DNA of 64,000 nt from Brevundimonas pishanensis (lineage in GTDB: Bacteria > Pseudomonadota > Alphaproteobacteria > Caulobacterales > Caulobacteraceae): assembly GCF_022750635.1 (NCBI RefSeq), contig NZ_JAJKBG010000001.1, positions 186,001 through 250,000 of the forward strand. The letters run 5' to 3'. This document shows positions 52,248 to 61,930 of the stretch, in pieces. Under the pieces are notes generated by a model. The model did no database searches. It saw only the letters and a list, made by a program, of their open reading frames with translations, and had not been told where the DNA came from. A program made the translations under genes and the position numbers. The stretch's first letter is position 1, and every line of letters starts with the position of its first letter.

Positions 52248-52409
52248 CAGGCGTTCGTCCTCTTACCTTCTCGCCGCCCCTGCGGACCGTTGATCCAGCC
52301 CGTCAGCGTACGGATTGATCCAGCAGACATTGGGTGCCGGATCGAATGATGCAAGTTGTGAAACTGACCCGAGCTACCCGGCTGGGCCTCAAGGGATCTC
52401 ACAGATAAT

Positions 52410-52439
52410 GTCCTCATGTAGCCCGAAGGGCGGTAGGAC
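52410..52439 (+). repeat. Palindromic repeat family, copy E (30 bp)
   Basis: It starts GTCCTCATGTAG and ends GGCGGTAGGAC. Outer arms are GTCCT/AGGAC; inner stem GCCC-GAA-GGGC. It is tandem with copy F, 12 bases apart. Confidence 0.8.
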
Positions 52440-52451
52440 AACTTACTAACT

Positions 52452-52481
52452 GCCCTCATGTAGCCCGACGGGCGATAGGGC
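52452..52481 (+). repeat. Palindromic repeat family, copy F (30 bp)
   Basis: It starts GCCCTCATGTAG and ends GGCGATAGGGC. Outer arms are GCCCT/AGGGC, differing from copy E by a compensatory pair; inner stem GCCC-GAC-GGGC. Confidence 0.8.
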
Positions 52482-52490
52482 GAACTTCAA

Positions 52491-52522
52491 GAAAGACCCC
52501 GCCTACCGTCTGGCAAGCGGGG
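52491..52522 (-). terminator. dnaK terminator
   Basis: CCCCGC...GCGGGG arms (52497-52522), with a shorter inner stem, are followed on the minus strand by TCTTTCTT. It lies about 27 bases after the dnaK stop. Confidence 0.75.
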
Positions 52523-52548
52523 CCATTTCATTACCTAACCCCGAAGGA

Positions 52549-54447
52549 TCAGGACTTCTTGTCGGCGTCGTCCGAGACTTCCTCGAACTCGGCATCGACC
52601 ACGCCATCATCAGCCGGCTGTTCGGCTGCACCCTCGGCACCCTGCTGGGCAGAGTACATGGCTTCACCCAGCTTCATCGAAGCTTGGGCCAGAGCGTTGG
52701 TCTTCTCGCGGATCGGCTCCGGATCGGTGCCTTCCTTGGCCGACTTCAGCTCGTCGATAGCGGTCTGGATGGCGGTCTTTTCAGCTTCGCCAACCTTGTC
52801 GCCGTGTTCCGACATAGCCTTCTCGGTCGAGTGGATCAGAGCATCGGCCGAGTTAACGGCTTCAACCAGTTCCTTACGGGCCTTGTCGGCTGCAGCGTTG
52901 GCTTCAGCTTCCTTGACCATTTGCTCGATGTCCGAGTCCGACAGGCCACCATTGGCCTGAATGCGGATCGAGTGCTCCTTGTTCGTCGCCTTGTCCTTGG
53001 CCGTGACGTGCACGATGCCGTTGGCGTCGATGTCGAAGGCAACCTCGATCTGCGGCATGCCGCGCGGTGCCGGCGGAATGCCCATCAGGTCGAACTGGCC
53101 GAGCATCTTGTTGTCCGCAGCCATCGGGCGCTCGCCTTGGAACACGCGGATGGTCACAGCCGACTGGTTGTCTTCGGCGGTCGAGAAGACCTGAGCCTTC
53201 TTGGTCGGGATGGTGGTGTTGCGCTCGATCAGCGGGGTGAACACGCCACCCAGGGTCTCGATGCCCAGGGTCAGCGGGGTCACGTCCAGCAGCAGCACGT
53301 CCTTGACGTCGCCTTGCAGAACGCCAGCCTGAACAGCAGCGCCCAGAGCCACGACTTCGTCAGGGTTCACACCCTTGTGCGGCTCTTTGCCGAAGTATTT
53401 CTTCACGGCTTCCTGAACCGCAGGCATGCGGGTCATACCACCGACCAGAACCACTTCGTCGATATCCGAAGCCTTCAGGCCGGCATCCGCCAGAGCCTTC
53501 TTGCACGGCTCGATCGTGCGGGTGATCAGGTCTTCGACCAGAGCTTCCAGCTTGGCGCGCGACAGCTTGATGTTCAGGTGCAGCGGGCCCGAAGCGTTCA
53601 TGGTGATGAACGGCAGGTTGACCTCGTACTGGGTGGTCGAGGACAGTTCCTTCTTGGCCTTTTCGGCCTCTTCCTTCAGGCGCTGCAGAGCCAGCTTGTC
53701 CTGACGCAGGTCGACGCCCTGCTCCTTCTTGAACTCGTCGGCGAGGTAGTCGACCAGACGCAGGTCGAAGTCTTCACCACCGAGGAAGGTGTCGCCGTTG
53801 GTCGACTTCACTTCGAAGACGCCATCGCCGATCTCGAGGATCGAGACGTCGAAGGTACCACCGCCGAGGTCGTAAACGGCGATCTTCTGACCGTCGTTCT
53901 TGTCCAGACCATAGGCCAGAGCGGCTGCGGTCGGCTCGTTGATGATACGCAGGACTTCAAGGCCGGCGATCTTGCCGGCGTCCTTGGTGGCCTGACGCTG
54001 GGCGTCGTTGAAGTAGGCCGGAACCGTGATGACGGCCTGGGTGACGGTTTCACCCAGGTAAGCCTCTGCGGCTTCCTTCATCTTGGTCAGGGTGTAGGCC
54101 GAAACCTGTTGCGGCGAGTAGTCCTTGCCGTGGGCCTTGACCCAGGCGTCGCCGTTCGGGCCCTTGGTGATTTCGAAGGGCACCATGCCCTTGTCTTTGG
54201 CTACCACCGGATCGTCGAAGTTACGACCGATCAGACGCTTGATGGCGAAGAAGGTGTTGGACGGGTTGGTCACAGCCTGACGCTTGGCGGGTTGACCCAC
54301 CAGAACTTCACCGCCGTCCTGGATCGCGACCACCGACGGGGTGGTGCGAGCGCCTTCGGCGTTTTCGATGACCTTGGGGTTGCTGCCGTCCATGACGGCG
54401 ACGCACGAGTTGGTGGTGCCGAGGTCGATGCCGATAATCTTGGCCAT
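52549..54447 (-). CDS. dnaK: Chaperone protein DnaK (Hsp70)
   Basis: A 632-aa Hsp70. The ATPase domain starts [18 protein letters not shown] and contains [35 protein letters not shown] and [13 protein letters not shown]. The substrate-binding domain begins near residue 385 ([14 protein letters not shown]), followed by the helical lid and an acidic tail ending in VSDDADKKS. It refolds proteins with DnaJ and GrpE, both in this window. ATG 54447 matches the family start; an ATG at 54546 would add 33 residues. A sigma-32-like promoter lies about 175 bases upstream. Confidence 0.97.
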   Translation of the reverse strand: MAKIIGIDLGTTNSCVAVMDGSNPKVIENAEGARTTPSVVAIQDGGEVLVGQPAKRQAVTNPSNTFFAIKRLIGRNFDDPVVAKDKGMVPFEITKGPNGDAWVKAHGKDYSPQQVSAYTLTKMKEAAEAYLGETVTQAVITVPAYFNDAQRQATKDAGKIAGLEVLRIINEPTAAALAYGLDKNDGQKIAVYDLGGGTFDVSILEIGDGVFEVKSTNGDTFLGGEDFDLRLVDYLADEFKKEQGVDLRQDKLALQRLKEEAEKAKKELSSTTQYEVNLPFITMNASGPLHLNIKLSRAKLEALVEDLITRTIEPCKKALADAGLKASDIDEVVLVGGMTRMPAVQEAVKKYFGKEPHKGVNPDEVVALGAAVQAGVLQGDVKDVLLLDVTPLTLGIETLGGVFTPLIERNTTIPTKKAQVFSTAEDNQSAVTIRVFQGERPMAADNKMLGQFDLMGIPPAPRGMPQIEVAFDIDANGIVHVTAKDKATNKEHSIRIQANGGLSDSDIEQMVKEAEANAAADKARKELVEAVNSADALIHSTEKAMSEHGDKVGEAEKTAIQTAIDELKSAKEGTDPEPIREKTNALAQASMKLGEAMYSAQQGAEGAAEQPADDGVVDAEFEEVSDDADKKS

Positions 54448-54622
54448 GGCCTTGTCTATTTCACTCCTTGCGGCGGGCGATGCGGCGGCCTTCAAAAGCG
54501 CCGCGCTTGACCGCCCCCAGTTGGGCTTGAGACGCCTCACCGGCAAGGCCGGATCAGCAGGTTAAATCAGATTGGCCGATCCGTCGTGAAACCACGACCG
54601 GTTCGTGACCGTTCGCAGTCGG

Positions 54623-54650
54623 ATATGGGAAAGTCCCTAGCGGCTGCAAG
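54623..54650 (-). promoter_or_regulatory. Sigma-32-like heat-shock promoter of dnaK
   Basis: Read on the minus strand, CTTGCAG (54650-54644) and CCCATAT (54629-54623) are separated by 14 bases, close to the alphaproteobacterial RpoH pattern CTTG...CCTATAT. Transcription would start near 54615, giving a leader of about 170 bases that includes a GTCGTG-GTTT-CACGAC hairpin (54582-54597). Confidence 0.55.
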
Positions 54651-54741
54651 GGCTTCCGACGCAATGAATCTGTTTTCTGTCGACGTTGCGCCAATTCCGC
54701 CCCTGAGGGATCGACCTTGCCGCCATTCCCGCGCAGTTTTG

Positions 54742-55413
54742 ATGACAATGAGTGAAGATACCGTCTCCAATCTGATCGTTCCGCCGGCCCTGAACACGGG
54801 TCTGGAGGGCTTTGTCGTTTGGCCGGGTTTGCTCGATGCGAACCAGCAGATCGCCTTGCTGGATGATATTCGCGCTGTGGTCAGGGCCGCGCCGCTTTAT
54901 CGGCCGGTGACACCGGGCGGAAAGGCGTTCTCGGTACGCATGACCAACTGTGGGCCATTGGGATGGGTATCGGACCGCAAGGGCTATCGATACCAGCCGG
55001 CCCATCCCGAAACCAATGAGCCATGGCCGCCAATACCACCTGTTCTGCTGTCCATCTGGAATGAGCTGAGCGGATACTCTGCGCCGCCCGATGCCTGTCT
55101 GGTGAACTTCTATGAGGACACCGCCAAGATGGGACTTCATCAGGATAAGGATGAAGCGGACTTTACTGCTCCGGTTCTTTCGGTCTCATTGGGCGACACC
55201 GCTGTTTTCCGATATGGTGCTGCCGAGGGTGGTCCGACGCGTTCAGTCAGACTGGCATCGGGGGATGTCTGCATCCTGTCTGGACCGGCGCGATTGGCGC
55301 GCCACGGGATCGACCGGGTTATTTCAGGGACGTCGCGCCTGCTGCCATCCGGAGGGCGGATCAATCTGACTTTGCGGCGTGCAGTCGCCCCTAGTGACGG
55401 CACAAGCACTTAA
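54742..55413 (+). CDS. alkB: AlkB-like 2-oxoglutarate/Fe(II) dioxygenase
   Basis: A 223-aa enzyme that removes alkyl groups from N1-methyladenine and N3-methylcytosine in DNA or RNA. Iron ligands are HxD in MGLHQDKDEADF and the distal His in RLARHGIDRVI; the 2-oxoglutarate Arg is in GGRINLTLRRA. NFYEDTAKMGLHQD and SVSLGDTAVFRYG are typical AlkB blocks. Starts at 54742 or 54748 are both possible; neither has a strong ribosome site. It is divergent from dnaK. A parS-like 16-mer directly follows the stop codon. Confidence 0.92.
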   Translation: MTMSEDTVSNLIVPPALNTGLEGFVVWPGLLDANQQIALLDDIRAVVRAAPLYRPVTPGGKAFSVRMTNCGPLGWVSDRKGYRYQPAHPETNEPWPPIPPVLLSIWNELSGYSAPPDACLVNFYEDTAKMGLHQDKDEADFTAPVLSVSLGDTAVFRYGAAEGGPTRSVRLASGDVCILSGPARLARHGIDRVISGTSRLLPSGGRINLTLRRAVAPSDGTST

Positions 55414-55429
55414 TGTTTCACATGAAACG
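55414..55429. promoter_or_regulatory. parS-like ParB binding site candidate
   Basis: TGTTTCACATGAAACG matches 14 of 16 positions of the bacterial parS consensus TGTTTCACGTGAAACA, with perfect GTTTCA/TGAAAC arms; the centre is CA instead of CG. It lies immediately after the alkB stop and 24 bases before the next gene. Several genes in this window lie near the replication origin in Caulobacter, which fits. It could instead be an ordinary operator. Confidence 0.45.
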
Positions 55430-55452
55430 ATAACGGACGGGAGCTAGAGACC

Positions 55453-56361
55453 ATGGCCAACATCACCACTCCGGAAGGTTTGTCTGAAGACCAAACGGCC
55501 CCCACACGCCGTGGTCTGGGCAAGATCGCAGCGGCCGGCGCGGCCTTTGCTGCCTATGCCCCCGCAGCGATGTCGCAAGAGGCGACGCCGATCCAGACCT
55601 CGAGCGATGGACTGGATGCGGGAGACATCACCTATCCGGCACCTGACGGTTTCCAGCTGCCGGCCTATGTGGCGCGCCCCTCAGGTGCAGGCCCCTTCCC
55701 TGTGATTATCGTCGCTTCCGAGATTTTCGGCGTCCATGAATACATCCGCGATGTCTGCCGCCGACTGGCCCGTGAGGGCTATGTTGCGATTGCGCCCGCC
55801 TTCTTCGTGCGCGAGGCCGATCCGGCACCGCTCAGCGACTTCCAACAGATCATCGCCATCGTGAACAAGGCTACCTATGAACAGGTGATGGGCGATATCG
55901 CCGGCGGGCTGGCGTGGGCCAAGGCACAGCCGTTCGCAGACACGGGCCGCGTGGGCATCACCGGTTTCTGCTGGGGCGGCAAGGTCGTGTGGCAGGCCGC
56001 CGCGCGCTTTGGCCAGGAAATAAAAGCAGGCGTTGCTTGGTATGGGCGCTTGGCCCCTGCCGCCAACGCCACCCCGGAACAAATCGAAGCCGGAAAGCCA
56101 TGGCCCATTGATCTGGTTGGCGAGCTGGGCGGCCCGGTCATCGGTCTCTATGGCGATCAGGACACCGGCATCCCCAACGACAGCGTTGCCGCCATGAATG
56201 AAGCCCTCGGGGCCGCAGGTCGCACCGACAGCCATGTCACCCTGTTTGAAGGGGCGCAGCACGGTTTCCATGCCGACTATCGCCCCATGTACAACCCGTC
56301 TGCAGCCCGAGAAGGCGAGCGCCGGATGATCGAGCATTTCGCCCGCTTCGTGAAAGGCTGA
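55453..56361 (+). CDS. Dienelactone hydrolase family protein, Tat-exported
   Basis: A 302-aa hydrolase. A twin-arginine signal (TRRGLGKIAAAGAAFAAYAP) suggests export of the folded enzyme. The catalytic triad is Cys173 (GITGFCWGGK, the Cys nucleophile of carboxymethylenebutenolidases), Asp in GLYGDQDTGIP and His in GAQHGFHADYR. Glu90 in ASEIFGVHEYIRD matches the activating Glu of DLH. Classical DLH opens dienelactones in chlorocatechol degradation; the exported variants have uncertain substrates. A ribosome site GGGAGC is upstream of ATG 55453. A terminator follows. Confidence 0.9.
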   Translation: MANITTPEGLSEDQTAPTRRGLGKIAAAGAAFAAYAPAAMSQEATPIQTSSDGLDAGDITYPAPDGFQLPAYVARPSGAGPFPVIIVASEIFGVHEYIRDVCRRLAREGYVAIAPAFFVREADPAPLSDFQQIIAIVNKATYEQVMGDIAGGLAWAKAQPFADTGRVGITGFCWGGKVVWQAAARFGQEIKAGVAWYGRLAPAANATPEQIEAGKPWPIDLVGELGGPVIGLYGDQDTGIPNDSVAAMNEALGAAGRTDSHVTLFEGAQHGFHADYRPMYNPSAAREGERRMIEHFARFVKG

Positions 56362-56370
56362 GATACAAAA

Positions 56371-56400
56371 AACCCGCTGTCCAATGGGCAGCGGGTTTTT
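56371..56400. terminator. Bidirectional terminator between DLH gene and grpE
   Basis: AACCCGCTG (56371-56379) pairs with CAGCGGGTT (56389-56397), followed by TTT and preceded by AAAAAA. It serves the convergent genes on both sides. Confidence 0.9.
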
Positions 56401-56424
56401 CATTTTTAGTGTCTGGCTAGCCTA

Positions 56425-57048
56425 TCAGGCCTTCTCGTCCAGATTGCCGCCGGTAGTGTTGGCTTCGCTATAGGCACCACCCGCCGCTGGGCCCGAGCCC
56501 TTGGCGGCCACGACGACCATGGCCGCACGCACGGTGCGGTCAAACAGCGAATAGCCCGGCTGAAGCGTCTGGATGACCTGACCGCCCTGAACCGTATCAG
56601 ACGGCTGTTCCATCATTGCCTGATGGAAGTGCGGGTCAAAGGCTTCACCGGCTTCTGGAGCGACCTTCTTCAGACCATTGGCCTCGAAGGCCGACAGAAG
56701 CGACTTTTGCACCAGTTCCAGACCCGTCACGAGGCTGGCAGTCGCGCCTTCCGACTCTTTCGGCGCGGGTTGCAGCGCACGCTCCAAGCTGTCGGCGACG
56801 CCCAGCAGATCCTTGGAGAAACGCTGGATGGCATAGGCGCGTGCGTCGTTAGCTTGGGTCTCAGCGCGGCGCTTGGTGTTCTCGGCCTCGGCGGCAGCAC
56901 GCAGCGCACGGTCACGCCACTGGTCGCGCTCGGCGATCAGGGCATCGAGCGCGTCCATCTGTGCGTCTTCGTCATTTTCCGGGATGGCCATGTCCTCGTT
57001 GAGGTCTTGCTCGAGTTGATCCCGGGTCTCTTCGTTATGATCCGTCAC
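56425..57048 (-). CDS. grpE: Nucleotide exchange factor GrpE
   Basis: A 207-aa DnaK nucleotide exchange factor. An acidic N-terminus leads to a long coiled coil (about residues 35-80, [15 protein letters not shown]) and the beta-domain with [14 protein letters not shown] and [24 protein letters not shown], the conserved GrpE signature. The start is GTG 57048 with AGGA upstream, overlapping the hrcA stop by 14 bases, so hrcA-grpE are translationally coupled. Confidence 0.96.
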   Translation of the reverse strand: MTDHNEETRDQLEQDLNEDMAIPENDEDAQMDALDALIAERDQWRDRALRAAAEAENTKRRAETQANDARAYAIQRFSKDLLGVADSLERALQPAPKESEGATASLVTGLELVQKSLLSAFEANGLKKVAPEAGEAFDPHFHQAMMEQPSDTVQGGQVIQTLQPGYSLFDRTVRAAMVVVAAKGSGPAAGGAYSEANTTGGNLDEKA

Positions 57049-58129
57049 GTTCCTGTCCGTCCAGAATCCGGCCCAGCACCCGGGCGGTATAGTCCACCAA
57101 CGGGATGACACGGGCATAGTTCAATCGCGCGGGTCCTATCACGCCAATGGCACCAAGGACACGCTGTCTGCCTGACATATAGGGTGCCGCGATGACTGCG
57201 GAACCCGAAAGTGAAAATAGTCTTGTTTCTGCACCGATATAGATGCGCACGCCCTGTGCGACACCCACGTCGTCCAGCAGATTGATCAACTGTTCTTTCT
57301 GTTCGAGATCGTCGAACAAGATCCGCACGCGTTCGATGTCCTCGACCGCCTTTGCGTCTTGCAGAAGATTGGCGCGACCCCGCACGATCAGGCTGCGGTC
57401 GCGTTCGCCCTGCCCTGTCCAAGCGGCGAGCCCCTGCTCGACCAGACGGGCCCCTGCCTCGTCCAGTTCGCGCCTTGCCGTCTCCACCTCGGCACGCATT
57501 TCCTGACGGGCATCGGCTAGAGGGCGGCCTCGCAGACGTTGGGAAAGGAAGTTGGAAGCCTCCTGCAGCGTCGATGGCGTCACGCCCGCGCTGAGGTTCA
57601 TGATCCGGTTCTCGACCGTGCCGTCGTCCGCAACCAGAACCGCCAGCGCCTGATCAACGCCCAGTTTGACAAACTCGACGTGGCGCACGCCTGCGTCGCT
57701 GACAGGGCTGGCAACGATGCCGGCCCCACCGGCTAGACCTGACAGAAGCGAAGACGCTGCCTCCAGCGCTTCCTCCACATTGGCGGAATGTCCACCCGAG
57801 CCCATGCTGCCCAGACGGGCATCGATTTCGCGGCGCTCCTCCTGACCGAGATCCCCGACCTCCAGCAAGCCGTCAACGAACAGCCGCAAGCCAGCGTGGG
57901 TGGGAGCGCGACCCGCCGATGTGTGCGGCGACAGCAAAAGCCCCGCTGCCGTCAGTTGCTGCATGGTGTTGCGGATCGAGGCCGACGATAGCGCCACACC
58001 GCCCTTTTGGATGGTCGCCGAGCCGACCAGCTCACCCGTTTCGAGATAGCTTTCAACGACGCGACGGAAAATATCGCGAGCACGGCCGTCCAGCGTGGAC
58101 AGGCCAGGCGAAGGATGGAGCAGGCTCAT
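57035..58129 (-). CDS. hrcA: Heat-inducible transcription repressor HrcA
   Basis: A 364-aa repressor. The N-terminal winged helix has [22 protein letters not shown] and [30 protein letters not shown]; the C-terminal part has [24 protein letters not shown] ending ([18 protein letters not shown]). HrcA binds CIRCE elements (TTAGCACTC-N9-GAGTGCTAA), mainly before groESL in alphaproteobacteria. I saw no CIRCE in this window. It is divergent from rph across about 115 bases, a conserved arrangement. Confidence 0.96.
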   Translation of the reverse strand: MSLLHPSPGLSTLDGRARDIFRRVVESYLETGELVGSATIQKGGVALSSASIRNTMQQLTAAGLLLSPHTSAGRAPTHAGLRLFVDGLLEVGDLGQEERREIDARLGSMGSGGHSANVEEALEAASSLLSGLAGGAGIVASPVSDAGVRHVEFVKLGVDQALAVLVADDGTVENRIMNLSAGVTPSTLQEASNFLSQRLRGRPLADARQEMRAEVETARRELDEAGARLVEQGLAAWTGQGERDRSLIVRGRANLLQDAKAVEDIERVRILFDDLEQKEQLINLLDDVGVAQGVRIYIGAETRLFSLSGSAVIAAPYMSGRQRVLGAIGVIGPARLNYARVIPLVDYTARVLGRILDGQERDGS

Positions 58130-58245
58130 TGTCCGGTTGATCCTAGAAACTCTCGAGCGCGCATGGACGCGCGCCGTCTTATTCAGGATAAGCAGTCAAC
58201 TGCGCCGCGCAAGCTGCGGCTGTCCTACTTTTGCGAGGTATCTCC

Positions 58246-58965
58246 ATGCGTCCTTCCGAACGCACCCCCGACCAACTGCGCACCGTTACGCTGGAGACAG
58301 GCGTAACCCGCTATGCCGAGGGCTCGTGCATGGTCAGCTTTGGCCACACCAAGGTGCTGGTCACCGCCTCGGTCGAGGAGAAGGTGCCGGGCTGGATGCG
58401 CAACACGGGCAAGGGCTGGGTAACCGCTGAGTACGGCATGCTGCCACGCGCCACCCACACCCGTGGCCGCCGTGAAGCGGCTGCTGGCAAGCAGTCGGGC
58501 CGCACACAGGAAATCCAGCGTCTGATAGGCCGCTCGCTGCGCGCTGTTGTCGATCTGGAAGCTTTGGGCGAGCGTCAGGTCGTGGTGGACTGTGACGTGA
58601 TCCAGGCCGATGGCGGCACCCGTACCGCGTCCATCACGGGCGCTTGGGTCGCTATGGCCATCGCCTTCAAGAAGATGGTCGAAGCCGGAACGCTGGCCAA
58701 GTACCCGATCCTCGATCAGGTCGCCGCCGTTTCGTGCGGTATCTATAATGACGTCGCCGTGCTGGACCTCGACTATGACGAGGATTCCACCGCAGAAGCT
58801 GATAGCAACTATGTGCTGACGGGCGACGGCAACATCGTTGAAATTCAGGCCACCGGCGAAAAGCGCGGCTTCTCGCGCGCCGAATTCGACCAACTGTTCG
58901 CGCTGGCCGAGAAGGGCTGCGTAGAGCTGTTCGAACTGCAAAAGGCTGCAGTCGAAGCGGCTTAA
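58246..58965 (+). CDS. rph: Ribonuclease PH
   Basis: A 239-aa phosphorolytic 3'-5' exonuclease that trims tRNA precursors. It opens [19 protein letters not shown] and has the catalytic core [41 protein letters not shown] and [23 protein letters not shown] (the last motif is split here: [14 protein letters not shown] carries the key Asp). Length is normal for RNase PH. ATG 58246 has GAGG seven bases upstream. It is divergent from hrcA. Confidence 0.96.
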   Translation: MRPSERTPDQLRTVTLETGVTRYAEGSCMVSFGHTKVLVTASVEEKVPGWMRNTGKGWVTAEYGMLPRATHTRGRREAAAGKQSGRTQEIQRLIGRSLRAVVDLEALGERQVVVDCDVIQADGGTRTASITGAWVAMAIAFKKMVEAGTLAKYPILDQVAAVSCGIYNDVAVLDLDYDEDSTAEADSNYVLTGDGNIVEIQATGEKRGFSRAEFDQLFALAEKGCVELFELQKAAVEAA

Positions 58966-59021
58966 GCCCGGAACCGTCATCACAGGCAGGGGCTTATCTT
59001 TCTGAACAGGAAGGAAGCCCC

Positions 59022-59402
59022 ATGCCCCGCCAAGCCATCGCCCTTGTGTCGACGAGCCTGTTCGCACTGATACTCGGTGCCTGTGACGCCCGACCGTCTG
59101 ACCCCGTCCCGACCCCGGCGGTCCCGCCGACGACGCCTGCGGCCGCCGCCGTCGAGACCACTGGCGCCATTCAGTCCGGTAGCCTCTCACCGGAAGGCCA
59201 ACCCCTCGAAAAACCGATCACCTGTCGCGAGGAGCGCGGAGACGAAGCCGCGCAGGCGCTGGTGCGTCGCTGCATCGCCGTAAGCCCCGCGACACGACCG
59301 CCCTGCAACGTCGCCAATCCCTGTCAGATGATCGAAAACGAGATTAAACGCGGCTGCGACTTCTTCGGCCCCGACGAAAAGCCCGCCGAGTGCGCCGCCT
59401 AA
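59022..59402 (+). CDS. Hypothetical lipoprotein with conserved cysteines
   Basis: A 126-aa protein with a lipoprotein signal (MPRQAIALVSTSLFALILGAC) and a Pro/Thr-rich linker (residues 22-45). The mature C-terminal half has six Cys (ITCREE, RRCIAV, PPCNVANPC, RGCDFF, AECAA), suggesting disulfides in the periplasm. I do not recognise the family. AAGGAAG precedes the ATG. It lies between rph and the convergent pnp, followed by a repeat, a hairpin and a terminator. Confidence 0.8.
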   Translation: MPRQAIALVSTSLFALILGACDARPSDPVPTPAVPPTTPAAAAVETTGAIQSGSLSPEGQPLEKPITCREERGDEAAQALVRRCIAVSPATRPPCNVANPCQMIENEIKRGCDFFGPDEKPAECAA

Positions 59403-59427
59403 CTCCAAAAACTCTCAGAGTATAAAA

Positions 59428-59466
59428 GCGCTCAAGAAGTGAGCGACCGCGTCGCGAACGTAGCGC
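59428..59466 (+). repeat. Palindromic repeat family, copy G (39 bp)
   Basis: It starts GCGCTCAAGAAG and ends AACGTAGCGC. Outer arms are GCGCT/AGCGC and the inner stem GCGAC-CGC-GTCGC is close to that of copy B. It sits in the gap between the lipoprotein gene and pnp. Confidence 0.75.
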
Positions 59467-59467
59467 C

Positions 59468-59538
59468 CGACAGAAGGCAAAGCCTTCTGTCGCTCGATCA
59501 AAAAACCCCGCCGGACGAAGTCCGACGGGGTTCTTTTT
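59468..59538. terminator. Hairpin plus bidirectional terminator before the pnp 3' end
   Basis: An 11-bp hairpin CGACAGAAGGC/GCCTTCTGTCG (59468-59492) is followed by a second stem (59504-59532: AACCCCG/CGGGGTT and CGGAC/GTCCG, loop GAA). T-runs lie on both sides (CTTTTT plus strand; AAAAAA giving U on the minus strand). It should end the lipoprotein and pnp transcripts. Confidence 0.9.
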
Positions 59539-59555
59539 GATCAAAAGATCAACTC

Positions 59556-61784
59556 TTAGTCGCGGCGCGGACGACGACCGCCACGGTCGCCACCTTCACG
59601 CTTCGGACGGCCACCGGTGTCGTCAGACAGCGGGGCTTCGCCGCGCTCGGCGCGCTCGGCGTTGATCTTGTCCGTCAGGTCTTCACCCGTGGCTTGATCA
59701 ACAACCTTCATCGACAGCTTGGTCTTGCCGCGGTCGTCGAAGCCGAGGAATTTAACCTTAACTTCCTGACCTTCCGAAACGACGTCAGCCGGGTTGGCAA
59801 CGCGTTCCAGAGCCAGTTGCGACACGTGGACCAGACCGTCCTTGGCACCGAAGAAGTTCACGAATGCGCCGAAATCGACGACCTTCACGACCTTACCGGT
59901 GTAGATGGTGCCGACTTCCGGCTCTGCTGCGATCGAGTTGATCCAGTCGCGAGCGGCTTCGATCTTCTCTTGTTCGTTGGCAGCGATCTTGATCGTGCCA
60001 TCGTCAGCGATGTCGATCTTGGCACCGGTCTTTTCCACGATCTCGCGGATGACCTTGCCGCCCGAACCGATGACTTCGCGGATCTTGTCGACAGCGATCT
60101 TGATCGACTCGATCTTCGGAGCGAACTCGCCCAGTTCAGCGCGCGGCGCTTCCATGGCCTTGGCCATTTCGCCGAGGATGTGCAGACGACCAGCCGAAGC
60201 TTGGGCGATAGCCTGCTTCATGATCTCTTCGGTGATGCCCGGGACCTTGATGTCCATCTGCAGCGAGGTGATGCCTTCCGAGGTACCAGCGACCTTGAAG
60301 TCCATGTCGCCCAGGTGATCTTCGTCACCCAGGATGTCCGACAGGATGGCGAACTCGCCCGACGGCTCCAGGATCAGACCCATGGCGATACCCGACACCG
60401 GACGGATCAGCGGAACGCCCGCATCCATCAGGGCCAGCGACGAACCGCAGACGGTTGCCATCGAGGACGAGCCGTTCGACTCGGTGATCTCCGACACCAG
60501 ACGGATAGTGTACGGGAAGTCTTCCTTCGAAGGCAGCATCGGGCGGATTGCGCGCCATGCCAGCTTGCCGTGACCGATTTCGCGGCGACCCGGCGAGCCC
60601 ATGCGACCAGCTTCACCGACCGAGTATGGCGGGAAGTTGTAGTGCAGCAGGAAGTTTTCTTTGTAGGTGCCGGTCAGGCTGTCGATGTACTGCTCGTCTT
60701 CGCCGGTGCCCAGCGTAGCGACGACCAGAGCTTGCGTTTCACCACGGGTGAACAGGGCCGAACCGTGGGTGCGCGGCAGGACGCCGACTTCCGAAACGAT
60801 AGCGCGGACCTTGTCGAGCGCACGACCGTCAACGCGGTGAGCGTTTTCGATGATGTCGCGACGCAGCACGTCAGCTTCACATTCCTTGAAGGCAGCCGAG
60901 AATTTGGACGAGTCAACGCCGTCCGGGTTCTCTTCGGTCTTCACGAGAGCTTCGGCAGCCTTCTTCTTGGCAGCGTCAACGCCCGAGCGACGCTCGTGCT
61001 TGCCCGGATGCGCGTAGGCAGCCTTGATCTCTTCGCCAACCAGCGACTTGATCGAAGCGACAACGTCCGAATGGTCTTCCGCCTGGAAGTCGAAAGGCTC
61101 TTTGGCGGCGTGCTCGGCCAGTTCGATGATGGCGTCGATGACCGGCTGCATGCCCTTATGGGCAAACATCAGGGCCTCGAGCATCTTGTCTTCCGACAGT
61201 TCCTTGGCTTCGGATTCAACCATCATCAGAGCGTCGGCAGTGCCGGCGACGACGAGGTCGAGGTCCGAGGTCGGGATTTGGTCGATGGTCGGGTTCAGAA
61301 CCAGCTCACCGTCGATCATGCCGACGCGAGCAGCACCGATCGGGCCCATGAACGGAACGCCCGAGATGGTCAGAGCAGCCGAGGCTGCAACCATGCCGAC
61401 GACGTCCGGATCATTTTCCAGGTCGTGCTGAAGGACGGTGACGACGACTTGCGTCTCGTTCTTGAAGCCCTTGACGAACAGCGGACGGATCGGACGGTCG
61501 ATCAGACGCGAAACCAGGGTTTCTTTTTCGGTCGGACGGCCTTCACGCTTGAAGTAGCCACCCGGGATCTTGCCGGCTGCGAAAGTCTTTTCTTGGTAGT
61601 TCACGGTCAGCGGGAAGAAGTCCATTCCCGGCTTCGGTGCACGACCGTAGACGACGGTGGCCAGAACTACGGTCTCGCCGTAGGTCGCCAGCACAGCGCC
61701 GTCGGCTTGACGGGCGATGCGGCCGGTTTCCAGCGTCAGCGGGCGACCCGCCCACTCGATCGTCTTGCGTTTGATGTCGAACAT
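59556..61784 (-). CDS. pnp: Polyribonucleotide nucleotidyltransferase (PNPase)
   Basis: A 742-aa degradosome enzyme. Two RNase PH-like cores (residues about 10-230 and 310-545) flank a helical linker; the second core has [27 protein letters not shown] and [12 protein letters not shown] with the catalytic residues. KH domain (about 555-615, [15 protein letters not shown]) and S1 domain (about 620-695, [20 protein letters not shown]) follow, then an Arg/Gly-rich tail. It degrades RNA 3'-5' by phosphorolysis. It is downstream of rpsO with a structured leader between them. Confidence 0.97.
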   Translation of the reverse strand: MFDIKRKTIEWAGRPLTLETGRIARQADGAVLATYGETVVLATVVYGRAPKPGMDFFPLTVNYQEKTFAAGKIPGGYFKREGRPTEKETLVSRLIDRPIRPLFVKGFKNETQVVVTVLQHDLENDPDVVGMVAASAALTISGVPFMGPIGAARVGMIDGELVLNPTIDQIPTSDLDLVVAGTADALMMVESEAKELSEDKMLEALMFAHKGMQPVIDAIIELAEHAAKEPFDFQAEDHSDVVASIKSLVGEEIKAAYAHPGKHERRSGVDAAKKKAAEALVKTEENPDGVDSSKFSAAFKECEADVLRRDIIENAHRVDGRALDKVRAIVSEVGVLPRTHGSALFTRGETQALVVATLGTGEDEQYIDSLTGTYKENFLLHYNFPPYSVGEAGRMGSPGRREIGHGKLAWRAIRPMLPSKEDFPYTIRLVSEITESNGSSSMATVCGSSLALMDAGVPLIRPVSGIAMGLILEPSGEFAILSDILGDEDHLGDMDFKVAGTSEGITSLQMDIKVPGITEEIMKQAIAQASAGRLHILGEMAKAMEAPRAELGEFAPKIESIKIAVDKIREVIGSGGKVIREIVEKTGAKIDIADDGTIKIAANEQEKIEAARDWINSIAAEPEVGTIYTGKVVKVVDFGAFVNFFGAKDGLVHVSQLALERVANPADVVSEGQEVKVKFLGFDDRGKTKLSMKVVDQATGEDLTDKINAERAERGEAPLSDDTGGRPKREGGDRGGRRPRRD

Positions 61785-61930
61785 ATTTCTTCTTTCGTCT
61801 CCCGCGGGCGTATTCCCGTCGGGGGTGTGCGGAGCCTCGGGCCGTTCAGTCCCTTGGTCCCCGTATATCCGGTGATGCCTTCATCTCCGGATGGTGAAGA
61901 GGACCATTTCTCGCGGCCCTCGCGTCGGTT

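Larger units (their letters stand above)
52248..52548. other. dnaK-dnaJ intergenic region with terminator and repeat pair
   Basis: On the minus strand this contains the dnaK terminator (52491-52522), then two palindromic repeats (52452-52481 and 52410-52439), then about 160 bases up to dnaJ with no clear structure. The dnaJ promoter should lie there; no strong heat-shock consensus was recognised. Confidence 0.55.

Noticed and set aside
52684..54510. 608-codon frame opposite dnaK
   Set aside because: An antisense shadow of a highly biased essential gene; no ribosome site or domain.
58130..58245. Possible CIRCE operator before hrcA
   Set aside because: No TTAGCACTC-N9-GAGTGCTAA or near match was found here or before dnaK.
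60735..60760. Second parS-like sequence (GTTTCACCACGGGTGAAC) inside pnp
   Set aside because: The spacing between arms is too long for parS and it lies in coding sequence.
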